In this document: positions 42,554-52,110 of the stretch, piece by piece
How the letters are laid out: every line of letters starts with the position of its first letter
Numbering within the stretch: the first letter of the stretch is position 1
Made by a program: the position numbers and the translations under genes
From: Fragilaria radians
Taxonomy: Eukaryota; Bacillariophyta; Fragilariophyceae; Fragilariales; Fragilariaceae
Assembly (NCBI GenBank): GCA_900642245.1
Contig: CAAAJI010000005.1
Span: 775,212 to 828,748, forward strand
DNA: 53,537 nucleotides
Direction of reading: 5' to 3'
The notes under the pieces: generated by a model
Told to the model about the DNA's origin: nothing
Seen by the model: only the letters and a program-made list of their open reading frames with translations
Database searches by the model: none

Positions 42554-43723
42554 ATGCAATTGAAAAATCTTCGACGAACCAAAAATATTATGAGGGGACC
42601 ATGGCAATTCTTGATTCAAATCATCAATTGTATATTCAAGTTTCTTCAGTCATTGTGGATTAAAGCTACAGCGCCGACAATAGATTTCGACAATGGAAGA
42701 TCTGTAAAGATTGGGCCGAAAATTGCCGAGGGCGGATTTTCGTTCGTGTTTGAGGCTTACGATCAGGAGGGTACAAAATATGCGCTGAAACGTATTCATG
42801 TCGTCGGGGAAATAGATATGCTTCAAGCATGTCTACGTGAAGCAGGTATCCATCGCTCTCTTCGACATGCATGTCTCATGCCCATATTGGGTCTGGCACA
42901 GGAAAGGAAATCTCCCAGTGTTGTGGTCTATATGCTATTTCCATTCATGCCACAATCTCTTCGAGCTGTTGTCAATGAAGCAATATTTCCCGTGGAATCA
43001 AATTTTACTAGAAAATCAAGGCCAGCGTTTCGCGAATTACAACTTTTGCAACTCTTTCATCAAATCATGTCCGGTGTTTCTGCTATGCACGATGCTGGAT
43101 ATTCTCATAGGGACATAAAGTTGGAGAATATTCTGTTAGATTCACACGGAAACCCTGTGTTAACCGACTTTGGATCTGCTGGTCCTCTGGAAGAGCGTGT
43201 TACAAGTCGGTCACAGCTTTTGACTATATTAGACGTCGCCTCTCAACATACTACACTTCCGTACCGAGCGCCGGAACTTTTGGAAGCGGGAGGTCTGCGA
43301 GCGTCATTGGATGATGATGTCACGATTGATTTTGGTAAAGTTGATGTCTGGTCACTTGGATGTACACTCTTTGCTATGTGCTACGGAGCGTCTCCATTTG
43401 AGTGCGAATTCCGGAATCAGGGAACGATTAAAATTGTTGAATGTACACCCCTACGGATCCTTGGTAGATTACCCTCCGGTCCTCCTACTTGGTATTCCCA
43501 AGGACTTTGGGATTCTTTTCAACTTTTACTCACGCAAGAGCGAAACTCTCGTCCTACATTAGATGAAGCGATGGTCGAGATCGAAACATTAATCCAAAAA
43601 CAAGGAGGAAGAATACCTCAATCGGGCACCAAGCCATTCACGACGACAAGCATTGGTAAGGTTATCCGAGAGGATGACGATTCGGATCTGGATGCTCTTC
43701 TTCGCACCAATAGATTCGTTTGA
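42554..43723 (+). CDS. STK16-like Ser/Thr protein kinase (NAK family)
   Basis: Protein kinase of the numb-associated kinase group, closest by eye to STK16/MPSK1, a lipid-anchored kinase of the Golgi and trafficking pathway. Intact motifs in order: glycine-rich loop KIAEGGFSFVFEAYD, catalytic Lys in YALKRI, HRDIKLENIL, DFG in LTDFGSAG, the activation-segment insert typical of the group (QLLTILDVASQHTTLPYRAPELL) and VDVWSLGCTLFAMCYG. The kinase domain fills most of the protein; the tail is polar and acidic. The start is at 42554 or at the in-frame ATG 42590. Either gives a short hydrophobic Cys-containing leader (FLIQIINCIFKFLQSLW) that may act as a membrane anchor in place of STK16 acylation. 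The promoter abuts the copia LTR about 200-500 bp upstream. A further upstream exon cannot be excluded. Confidence 0.87.
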   Translation: MQLKNLRRTKNIMRGPWQFLIQIINCIFKFLQSLWIKATAPTIDFDNGRSVKIGPKIAEGGFSFVFEAYDQEGTKYALKRIHVVGEIDMLQACLREAGIHRSLRHACLMPILGLAQERKSPSVVVYMLFPFMPQSLRAVVNEAIFPVESNFTRKSRPAFRELQLLQLFHQIMSGVSAMHDAGYSHRDIKLENILLDSHGNPVLTDFGSAGPLEERVTSRSQLLTILDVASQHTTLPYRAPELLEAGGLRASLDDDVTIDFGKVDVWSLGCTLFAMCYGASPFECEFRNQGTIKIVECTPLRILGRLPSGPPTWYSQGLWDSFQLLLTQERNSRPTLDEAMVEIETLIQKQGGRIPQSGTKPFTTTSIGKVIREDDDSDLDALLRTNRFV

Positions 43724-44589
43724 TTCTCGAATTTTCCACGATGTAAAACCCTTTTGGTGCAATACTGTAAAAACTCGTTTAAGGTTGCAATATCACTGCT
43801 CTATGTTGCCGATATCGATCACCCTGCTAGCATACACGTTAGTTGGCCGTAGTCGATCTACAATGTATAGCTTTGTCCATCATATCCTTCATTATTAGTA
43901 TTTGAGTAATTTCTAGTAATCTTTTCCTACACATGGACTACCTGTTTGACAACTCTTTTTAACGTCATATTGAATGTAGCACTGAAAAGTGTCCTTGTTG
44001 ACCAAGTTTTTGTACGAAACATTAATGTGCTGCTCGCTGAGAGCACTTGCTGCAAAACAATATCATTAAAAAATGATATGTTGAACGCAGAACACGGCTG
44101 TATCCTGATAATTTGTATGCAATGACAAGAAAGCTCCTTTTTTTGTCATTTCCTCAAAGTAATGTGTATTATCTTTACTAGACATCTTAGATAGTTACAG
44201 GAGACGTAGATTAATTAATAATAAATGGGAATAGCAATAGTAATGATCATGCCCAATTGCAATTAATCAGTATGCCCTTTCTCTCTGCCTCAGAATTTTT
44301 TTAGGGATCTTAATGTTTAAAAAAGTATAGTAGTATTACATCATGAATGTTAATCACAAAATGTTGAGATGACTAGATGACTGGGGAATGGTGCTACGCA
44401 GATTTCATCGTACAAGCACATATTCGGGGACGTTTCAACATAAAAAACAGTTGGTTTTCACCAAAGGCATAAAAAAAACGTTACGCATGCATCCACGTCC
44501 TATAGCTGAGGTTTCAAATCTACTCCGATTATTTATCGTACAGGGCTCACGAATTTCACTTCCTATAAACTAGCACATTAAACAAGGAA
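43724..44589. other. Intergenic region between kinase and rhomboid genes
   Basis: AT-rich, with a perfect 8-bp hairpin at 44060-44079 (ATATCATT-AAAA-AATGATAT). It contains the promoter of the rhomboid gene. A 61-codon frame just upstream (44388-44573) ends before the rhomboid start and has no motif. Confidence 0.5.
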
Positions 44590-46182
44590 ATGGCGAAGAC
44601 GTCTGGTGTCTGGAACGACGATGCATCGTACCAATATGGAGATGACTACGAATTCGATGCTTCGATGGGAAAAGAAAAGATGCCCAACAATGCTGGCTCA
44701 TTCACAAGTGGAGAGGAAGTAGATGAAGATGACTACCGTAACTCCGAGGTTGAGAATCCATCACCTCATGTGATTCCCATCTTTGATTCACGTTCCAGGT
44801 GGAGTGCTGATATAGTATCAGGATTGGGAAGGTCTCAAGATGAAATGAGTCCTGCACTGGAACGGCGGGTGCGAGATTTTAAGTTTGCTCAACAAAAACG
44901 TACGGAGAAGTACGGGAGCGATCGACCCTGGGGAATTTTGGGCCTCTACGATCACTTGACCTCAATTCGTATAGATTTGGAATGGGCTGAAGATGCCGCA
45001 TGGAGACGAGCACATCATGAACCCTATTTGAGCTGGCAAGACTTTGAAAAATTGCGTCGTAAGGGTACCAATCGGCCCTTTTTCACTTACTTCCTCATTT
45101 TACTTTGTTCTTGCATGATGGTTGTATCCATTGGACTAAACGGGTGGAAAGTTGAACCCTTTTCGATAAATCCCATGATTGGACCTTCTGGATTAACTTT
45201 ATTGCGCTTGGGTGCAAAAGAATCATCCTTAATAGTTAATGAAGGAGAGTGGTACAGGCTTTTCTCTCCCATGGTGCTTCACGCAGGATTTATTCATTAT
45301 TTCCTGAACATGGCTGCGTTATGGTTTGTCGGATCAGCTATTGAAAAATCACATGGTATCGTTAACGCCGCAATTGCTTTTTTCCTTGCAGCAGTGGGTG
45401 GAAATATCTTGAGCGCTTTATTTCTTCCTCAATATATATCTGTGGGAGCATCTGGGGGAATATTTGGATTCATTGGAATGTGTATTTCTGATATTTGCCT
45501 AAATTGGAGCTTGATTTTTATGAAAGATGGACTGGATGAAGGAAATAGTCGTTTTCGTCATGGGATGGTTGTCCTTTGGCTGATCTTGGACATTGCAATC
45601 AACTGTGTGATCGGATTAACACCATTTATTGACAACTTCACACACTTAGGGGGATTGATGTATGGATTTCTTTGCGGGCTTTCGACAATAGACCGCTTGA
45701 AAGCTTCTTTCTTCGGAGTGTCCAATACTACACTAACAATGATCAGAAATAATTTGATAAGCTTTTCTGGCCTGATTCTCTCCATCGTACTGATCCTCAC
45801 AACAACTGTTTTATTGATTCAAAGCGATGGTGAAACAAGCCCTTGCTCTTCTTGTCGCTATATATCTTGTGTCCCATTTCCTCCATGGTCTGAGAGTAAG
45901 TTTGGTATTCTCTCTTTTATTCTCCTTATAAAGAAAAACTCACTCTCTGTTCAATTGTCACATGTAGACAAGTTTTGGTATTGTGATGACTGTGATCAAG
46001 TTACAGCAGACGCACGAAAAAATGATCCCATGTCCCTATTTTTTGATGAAATGGATCTAACTTGTCCTGATGGAACCATGGAAACTGTGGATATTTCCAG
46101 CCAAAGGCTCGAGGAATCAAGTGAAATTCGGAACAATCTTGCTAATTATTGTCGTCAGTATTGTGATGATGTCTTTAAGTAA
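44590..46182 (+). CDS. Rhomboid intramembrane serine protease
   Basis: Polytopic serine protease that cleaves transmembrane substrates. 530 residues if unspliced. The first ~150 residues are a polar cytosolic region. Then about seven hydrophobic helices follow, with the rhomboid hallmarks EWYRLFSPMVLHAGFIHYF-NM (oxyanion His/Asn), GASGGIFG with the nucleophile Ser288, and FTHLGGLMYGF with the catalytic His352. The family fit is to eukaryotic secretase-type rhomboids with a long N-terminal domain. The C-terminal tail is Cys-rich (SPCSSCRYISC; WYCDDC) and probably disulfide-bonded or metal-binding. A 72-nt segment at 45896-45967 has strong splice signals (GTAAGT...TAG) and keeps the frame whether removed or retained; spliced length would be 506 residues. 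An internal hydrophobic stretch (FGILSFILLI) is encoded within it. Confidence 0.9.
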   Translation: MAKTSGVWNDDASYQYGDDYEFDASMGKEKMPNNAGSFTSGEEVDEDDYRNSEVENPSPHVIPIFDSRSRWSADIVSGLGRSQDEMSPALERRVRDFKFAQQKRTEKYGSDRPWGILGLYDHLTSIRIDLEWAEDAAWRRAHHEPYLSWQDFEKLRRKGTNRPFFTYFLILLCSCMMVVSIGLNGWKVEPFSINPMIGPSGLTLLRLGAKESSLIVNEGEWYRLFSPMVLHAGFIHYFLNMAALWFVGSAIEKSHGIVNAAIAFFLAAVGGNILSALFLPQYISVGASGGIFGFIGMCISDICLNWSLIFMKDGLDEGNSRFRHGMVVLWLILDIAINCVIGLTPFIDNFTHLGGLMYGFLCGLSTIDRLKASFFGVSNTTLTMIRNNLISFSGLILSIVLILTTTVLLIQSDGETSPCSSCRYISCVPFPPWSESKFGILSFILLIKKNSLSVQLSHVDKFWYCDDCDQVTADARKNDPMSLFFDEMDLTCPDGTMETVDISSQRLEESSEIRNNLANYCRQYCDDVFK

Positions 46183-46532
46183 AATCAATTGATTTTGATC
46201 GATTGCAATTTTTCCTGAGAGGAGATATCAAGTTAAATTCGAATCAGAATTTGTGTATCTATCCACCAAACTCATCTACCCTCATAAAAAGCATTCCTCA
46301 GATCTCAACATAGTGTATGTGTTACAGATTAATTTACATCTAAGCTTTCACTGCTTTCTCCCTCTAGAATCATTTTTTTATCAGAGCACTAGTCGACCTT
46401 CTATCATTCTCCAAACATAGGTTGCATTGTAAACGAAATACCGACAAGAAAGACATTCATTCATTGAGATGCTGATGTCGGGTCAAAGCATATAAATGAT
46501 CACTACCGTAATTCATTAAAAAATGACGACTG
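46183..46532. other. Convergent 3' flanks
   Basis: Short AT-rich spacer between the 3' ends of the rhomboid (+) and SNF2-C-lobe (-) genes. Nothing recognised. Confidence 0.6.
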
Positions 46533-47951
46533 TTAAGGTGTTTCATTTATTTTTTGAAATCCCTTTAGTAGAATAGATGTCCCAGACGAATCGATGGCTT
46601 GAAGGTTTGAGCAAAAATGGGCCTCTCCGCTTATCAGAGAGTTCTGAAAATTGATAACATTTTCTTCGGCAGTTTCCATCCAAATGAGCTTTCGTACTTG
46701 TAATTTAGACGCACGATTAGCAATGCGATGTAGTGCAATACATTCCCAAGCCATGTTGACATAACTCTCCATAAAGTAAACCCGAGCACAATTCATTGGT
46801 GTTCTTGATAGCTGGTCAAACGGTGACATCACCCAGATTTCATTTGCTTTTGCCTTGACGAATTCAGGATTCGAGTGCGATACGCGTGAAGAGTCTATCA
46901 CTTGACAATCGATATCAGCATCTCGAAGAGCACCTACGATTGCCATGCGCCACTTCGTATTGTGGCAAAAAACTAACACTGATCGAATCGATTCCACAAC
47001 GTCGCAGGCTTTTCTTATATCCATTACTAGGGCTTGAACTTTCGAACTATTCTGAATTTTTGCTTCTGACCATTCCCTAGTTAGTTCAAATAGTGAGATC
47101 GGTCCCATGACATTGGCTTCCAAGTATGTGGCTTCGACCCCATGGTTTAGAATCGATGGATCGTATGAAAATCTATGCGACAATTTTGCATCATTATAGA
47201 GGTTACGCTCTTCTGTAGACATGACAACTCCAATAAGTCGTGTTTCTGTATTTGTCCATGGTGATTGCAATGGCAACATCGCTGGCTTCGGTGAGCTGTA
47301 AGAAGCAAGAGAGGTAAAGACTGGGCTATCAAAGTGTTGAAGTGATTTTTCATGTTCCAAATTCACCGTGTTTCGAGGTAGAAAGTTCATTGTAAGGGAC
47401 TTTGAAGGCATAATTTCGGCAGGAATATACGACTTTCCCATACTTCGCTTCCGAGAACGTTCTTTGCGCCACCCTGAATCTCGATATCTTGCCAACGAAT
47501 GGAATTCCCAGTGTTCACAATCTTTCACACGAGCGTCACAGACAAAGCAGTAACAATTAGTGCAGTGATATCGAGGAATGCTTCGTCCTATTGGGAAAAC
47601 AGCACAATCTTCTCTTGCATGTGGAAAATCAGCTAAGGCGTTTAATCCAGTTTGTCCCACCACGTAACACTCATTTTCTTCCGTATTCTCAGTCTCGATG
47701 AGGCTAACAGGACTACTTTTGACAGGTGAGTCTTGAATAACGACACAGCATTCTTCAGAGTCATGATGATCGCTCATATCGGACACACCACATTTCCGGA
47801 AATCGTCACAATCTTCCTCAGGTAGTCTTTCTTGATTCAATATTTGCTCTTCATCCGAATCAGACGAAAGATCAATAGTAACTCGCACGCGTTTTGGAGT
47901 CATGCATTGAATATTTTGCTGAAAATCGGGTGAGATAGTCTCACACGACAT
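46533..47951 (-). CDS. Cys-rich / SNF2 C-lobe-like protein
   Basis: 472-residue single-exon protein of unusual architecture. Residues 1-110 are acidic and disordered. At about 115-155, ALADFPHAREDCAVFPI leads into RYHCTNCYCFVCDARVKDC and a W-x-x-H block. This is a Cys cluster I associate with uncharacterised plant nuclear proteins, in which a DYPHSRHACVTFPF-like segment precedes C-x2-C-x-C-x2-CD. The last ~180 residues resemble the C-terminal helicase lobe of SNF2 ATPases: VEATYLEANVMGPISLFELT, RSVLVFCHNTKWRMAIVGAL (motif IV-like), IWVMSPFDQLSRTPMNCARV (motif V-like) and ALHRIANRASKLQVRKLIWM (motif VI-like, where active enzymes have HRIGQ). No Walker A or DExx lobe is present and the arginine-finger region is altered. 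ATPase activity is therefore not expected. A chromatin role is inference. Confidence 0.7.
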   Translation of the reverse strand: MSCETISPDFQQNIQCMTPKRVRVTIDLSSDSDEEQILNQERLPEEDCDDFRKCGVSDMSDHHDSEECCVVIQDSPVKSSPVSLIETENTEENECYVVGQTGLNALADFPHAREDCAVFPIGRSIPRYHCTNCYCFVCDARVKDCEHWEFHSLARYRDSGWRKERSRKRSMGKSYIPAEIMPSKSLTMNFLPRNTVNLEHEKSLQHFDSPVFTSLASYSSPKPAMLPLQSPWTNTETRLIGVVMSTEERNLYNDAKLSHRFSYDPSILNHGVEATYLEANVMGPISLFELTREWSEAKIQNSSKVQALVMDIRKACDVVESIRSVLVFCHNTKWRMAIVGALRDADIDCQVIDSSRVSHSNPEFVKAKANEIWVMSPFDQLSRTPMNCARVYFMESYVNMAWECIALHRIANRASKLQVRKLIWMETAEENVINFQNSLISGEAHFCSNLQAIDSSGTSILLKGFQKINETP

Positions 47952-48898
47952 GATCTGCGTCGCTGGATTAAAGTTATCTCATCGCCTAGCCATTGGGTGA
48001 ATTTTTCACTCAAGCCCTAACAAAGAAAAATCAGAAAAATATAGAATACACGAGTGACATCCATAACAAAGAATTCTTAACATTATACACAATGCAATCG
48101 AATCATAGTCTGTAATGACCACCATGAAGATAAATCATTCAATAAACTTAAGATTAATCGCGTGTTTTTCTCTGCCGCATACAATGACATAGAATTATTC
48201 GTAAGGATGAAAATGCTGCTATATCTCTGATTCCAAGGTGATGAGACAATTGCCTAAATCTTCGATTCCTCTCTACACATAAAGTTTGGTTTCAAAGACT
48301 TAAAAAGTATTCACCAAATCTTTTCCATTGAAAAATCAAATTAATAAACCTTGATTTTTTTGCCAGATTATGCATCTTTCTTGACATGAGTATTATTTAA
48401 GAATGATAGAATTTTTTGGAAACGACAGGAAAGAGGTTAACAACCTTCAAAATCTGTAATAAAATGAAATCGAATCAATATTTTTGAAGTGGAAGGCATG
48501 CGAGAATTCAAGCACAAAGAATACAAACAGCAGGTAAAGAAGGCTATTTCATGAGATGATTGAGTGAAAGGTTCAGATTTTATAGAGGGGTGACTCATGG
48601 AGGTTGTCTCTGATAATTGCAGAATTCTTGAAATCGCGCATTGATTATCCATTTAGTAGGGAATACAGTGAAAAAGTTAGATATCGAGGAGTACGTACAT
48701 ATTCAAACTTCCATTACCTTTTCAAGCTGTCTAATTGTAAAGCAAACATCAGAGCCGTTCGAATAAGATATGTCACGATCTGGATATGTGTTCCAAGTAG
48801 TACAAGCTTAAAGCAAAAGTGATACACTCAATCAATAAGATTTACTTGCCAGAGATGAGAGGAAAAGAGAGTTTCGAATTGTTGACAATCCTTGTCGA
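47952..48898. other. Intergenic region between SNF2-like and BCDIN3D genes
   Basis: Promoter side of the SNF2-C-lobe gene and 3' side of the methyltransferase gene. Short frames at 48437-48822 overlap on both strands and have no motif. No RNA gene or repeat recognised. Confidence 0.5.
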
Positions 48899-49711
48899 TC
48901 ATACTCGGAGTTCATATAAATGAATACATCTATTCCAAGATGTTCGCGTTTCGCTTCCCAAGACTCGATAAAAAGAGCACGATGCAAGAGTTTCTTCGAT
49001 TTTCTGCTCAAGATTGAGTCTCCATGATAATCTGCTTGACGAGACATCCAACTCAGGTCGGCCCAGCCTTCGGAGTCGTATCATTGCATTCCGATAGCAT
49101 TTACTGGGCTGAGGTTCAATCATCAAAAACCTTCTGGACTTTTTGCATAGCTGCTTCAGCAAATTTTCTAAGCCACTGTCGCCGGTTTGAGTATGTATCC
49201 ACATTGTCGTACTTAGTAGGGAAATCAAGTCGATACTCCGATCTTCCAGCATTTCTTCGAGATCAGTGCATAAGTTCGCTGTCTTAAATTGGCCAGAAAT
49301 CTCTGGTGTGCTCTTCCATTTCTCTCCGGCACGCTCAATTAAAGCTTCATCTATATCCAAACCTAAGAAGTCTATCGTTTGCTGAAGATTTTCTTGTAAG
49401 CTTGTCGCGAGTTGAATCGTCAAATCGCCTTCATTGCAGCCTAAATCACAAAAATGAAACACTGAAGTTTTCGAATCTCGACATTTTGTATCCAGACATA
49501 CTAGCTTACGAGAACATGTATCTCGAATGTAATCCAAAATCAACGTCATACATGACATCCGATCAGAAGGAGGATGAAACTTATAGTAATTGTGAAAGTT
49601 TCCATGCCGATGACCCAAATCATCTACACATAGTTCAAACGTCGTTTCGTCCTTGGCAGAAGACACATCGGACTTCTCCAACGCTACAATTTTGGGATCG
49701 TCATCTGACAT
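48899..49711 (-). CDS. BCDIN3D: BCDIN3D-type RNA 5'-monophosphate methyltransferase
   Basis: SAM-dependent methyltransferase of the Bin3 family. The animal BCDIN3D enzyme methylates the 5'-monophosphate of tRNA-His and some precursor RNAs. Family blocks in order: GNFHNYYKFHPPSDRM near the N-terminus, SAM motif I FCDLGCNEGDLTIQLA, FLGLDIDEALIERA (acidic motif II), STTMWIHTQTGDSGLENLL and LMIEPQPSKCYRNAMIRLRR. It ends in SWNRCIHLYEL, matching the TSWDRSLLLF-type terminus. All expected SAM-pocket residues are visible. I chose the start at MSDDDPK (49711), giving about 270 residues, close to family length. The frame is open upstream to 49858, and that Lys/Pro-rich 49-residue leader could be translated but looks like 5' leader. 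Confidence 0.9.
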   Translation of the reverse strand: MSDDDPKIVALEKSDVSSAKDETTFELCVDDLGHRHGNFHNYYKFHPPSDRMSCMTLILDYIRDTCSRKLVCLDTKCRDSKTSVFHFCDLGCNEGDLTIQLATSLQENLQQTIDFLGLDIDEALIERAGEKWKSTPEISGQFKTANLCTDLEEMLEDRSIDLISLLSTTMWIHTQTGDSGLENLLKQLCKKSRRFLMIEPQPSKCYRNAMIRLRRLGRPELDVSSSRLSWRLNLEQKIEETLASCSFYRVLGSETRTSWNRCIHLYELRV

Positions 49712-49858
49712 ATTTTGATGGCGATAGAAATTTGTGTTGGATGTGCACTGCGACGGTAATGTTAATGTTGGCAGATCTTCTTCCCCGTGAAACTGACAAG
49801 GGAATAATAGTATTGTAGGAAAATCTTTTCTTTTTTCTTCCCCTTTAATTGACCACAA

Positions 49859-51315
49859 AGTGAATATTTGTTTTGTTGGATTGCATGTTTTGCACCCTGA
49901 AAAAACTTATCAGATGAAAATTACGTACAATAGAGCACTGAAATAAATCTCTAGATTCTCACCAATGCAGATAAATCATGAGCTGTTTAATTAATTGGAT
50001 AAAAGCCCAGAATATTGATAATCCCTTGACTTCTTATACACAAAAATTCAAGCAAACATAAATTAACTGAAAGTATTGTCTGCACCATTCATGATTCAAT
50101 AACAGAAAAAATGTGATTTCTCGATCAAGTACTTAACTTGTGATATATTTGTATATGGAGGTCTTTGCTGTCGTATACTCTGGTTTCGCTATGAGTACAG
50201 AACTATCATTGAGATTTTTCATCTATGGAATTTCTTAGTTGAACAATTTGGTCCCAAGGCGGACAGTGAAAATTGGATAGTGAGCACGTGGCAGCTGTTT
50301 TTTAGCTCGAAAAATCAGTCTAAAACCGGAAAAAGATCTGTAATTTCGGGAGAATTGATATTAGACCTGAAGCACTTTTATCACCTGGAATTAGGATCCA
50401 GATGCATCTTTGCTGGACAGCCAAATAGTTGAAGGTCACTCTATTGAATCTAAAACTCGGTTGTTTCAACGGTCATGGAAAATGTTCAAGCAATGTATTC
50501 CACTCTTTTTCTTGTGAGAACTCCTGAACATTCCGTGAGTCTCATTCATAGGGAAGTCATCTTAATTTGCCTGCCAACTAACTATATGTCCCATTTGTTG
50601 TTGTACATGGAAACTTTGATGTCAAGCACTAAACCCCAACAGTCACATTAATTGTAGCAAATCTTGAATGCTACCTAGTATGAAGCCCATCATCAACATG
50701 CAAATCAATCTTGTGCTGTCTGGTAGATATCAAGACTTCATGTGGCTGCATTAACATACTCTCTCCGTTTTTTTGCATCAAACGTGCAATCATGTCGGCT
50801 ATTGTGGACATTTATTTTGTAATACAAATCAATTCAAAGTATACATTACCGGAATAGAATTATCTTCAATTAGAGGGCTGAGAGTCTGAAACGATCCGTG
50901 CAAGGTTTATCGCACGGTGCGAATAGCAATGACATTGCCATTACTTTATTATTCATAGACTACTGTACTTCATCATCGGTCATAGGCACCTATACGCTAG
51001 CTCGTGAATCCTTTCCTAATTCTGTTTCCAATGTTCTGTATTTTCCCTCAAAGATGTCCAAACGTTGAGCAATTATAGCACTAATACGCGTGATATATCA
51101 GTGCACGGCTTGCCACAGGTTGAGAATAGCTCGGAAGTGGAAATTATTGACTAGGTATTTGAAATACTTGCACTTCACACAGTGATTCTAAACAAAGTGT
51201 TTGATTCCTTCTATTTTTAGTGTCATTATAAAAATATGTCACTGATAGAAGCTTGTACAATATAAGACTTGTTCCTCGAGGGAAACCTTGTATCATACTT
51301 TTCGAGAAAACCGTT
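49859..51315. other. Gene-poor AT-rich region
   Basis: No gene, RNA or repeat recognised. It may include the 3' part (integrase or reverse transcriptase) of the minus-strand element that follows, but I could not recognise any such domain. Confidence 0.45.
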
Positions 51316-52110
51316 TCATTTTTGACTCAAGGCATTGCGTCTCACATAAGTATTTCCTTGTATTTTAATTACATTGGAACGATGTGAGGGATATTGATTG
51401 TAACCCCTAGTCCAGGAGACTTTATTGATCTGTTTCCGGGATTCAAAGAATTTATCCGGCAGTTTATCATGTTTAATGATTGTTCTAGTACAACCTGTAT
51501 CTATAAGCACTTTATTGAGTAAAATAGATTTAATATCACTTTCACTACTAATTATTACAGCTACTGATATTTCCAGTGTTAAGCCTGTAGTAGGAAAGGG
51601 GTTAGTGTCTTGCTAGACCTTGGTTTGAGGCAAGTGCTGTTGTGTACTTACCTCCATGTCCATGTTGTCCATGAACTCCTGGATTTCCGGGAGCTCACCC
51701 AGGTGCTCAAACTCATCAGAAAAATCATCAATGTCAATGACATTGTTTTCGTGAGTTTCTGGCTTGAATTTAGCCTTTTTAGCTTCAGCACTGGCTTTCT
51801 GCTTGAAGCGACACTGGCTTTCCTTGTGCCTCAAGTTGCCACAAAAAAGGCACTTGGATCTTCCTTTTTTGAGTGTTTCAGAGTTAAATTTTGTATTTTC
51901 ATTAAATTTAATTTTTTTTTATTATCCTGCTTCTTGTGCGCAATCTGCAGATGCGCGGACTTTGGCTTTTCGCCGCGTGCCATCGAACCGATAATGAGTA
52001 ACCTATTGAAGTAGGAGCTTACTTTGCTATTGGTTTTGGCTTTGTCAAACCACTTATAACTTGTAGCAATTATAGTGTGCAGCGGGTACAATTTCTACTT
52101 GACCTCAATA
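51316..52110 (-). mobile_element. LTR retroelement Gag-protease relic
   Basis: Minus strand. The first part, about 52091-51850, reads as a Lys-rich Gag fragment (YPLHTIIATSYKWFDKAK). After a frame change it gives an intact CCHC zinc knuckle CLFCGNLRHKESQC (C-x2-C-x4-H-x4-C, near 51815-51860). The frame continues through an acidic linker, one in-frame stop (TAG near 51614), and then VLIDTGCTRTIIKHDKLPD (51450-51515). That has the D-T-G active-site motif of a retropepsin-type aspartic protease. Reverse transcriptase, integrase and LTRs were not seen. The order Gag-knuckle-protease fits an LTR retrotransposon; Ty3 versus Ty1 cannot be decided. Confidence 0.65.

Noticed and set aside
44060..44079. 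Hairpin as a transcription terminator
   Set aside because: Intrinsic terminators do not apply to a nuclear eukaryotic locus; short AT palindromes are expected by chance here.
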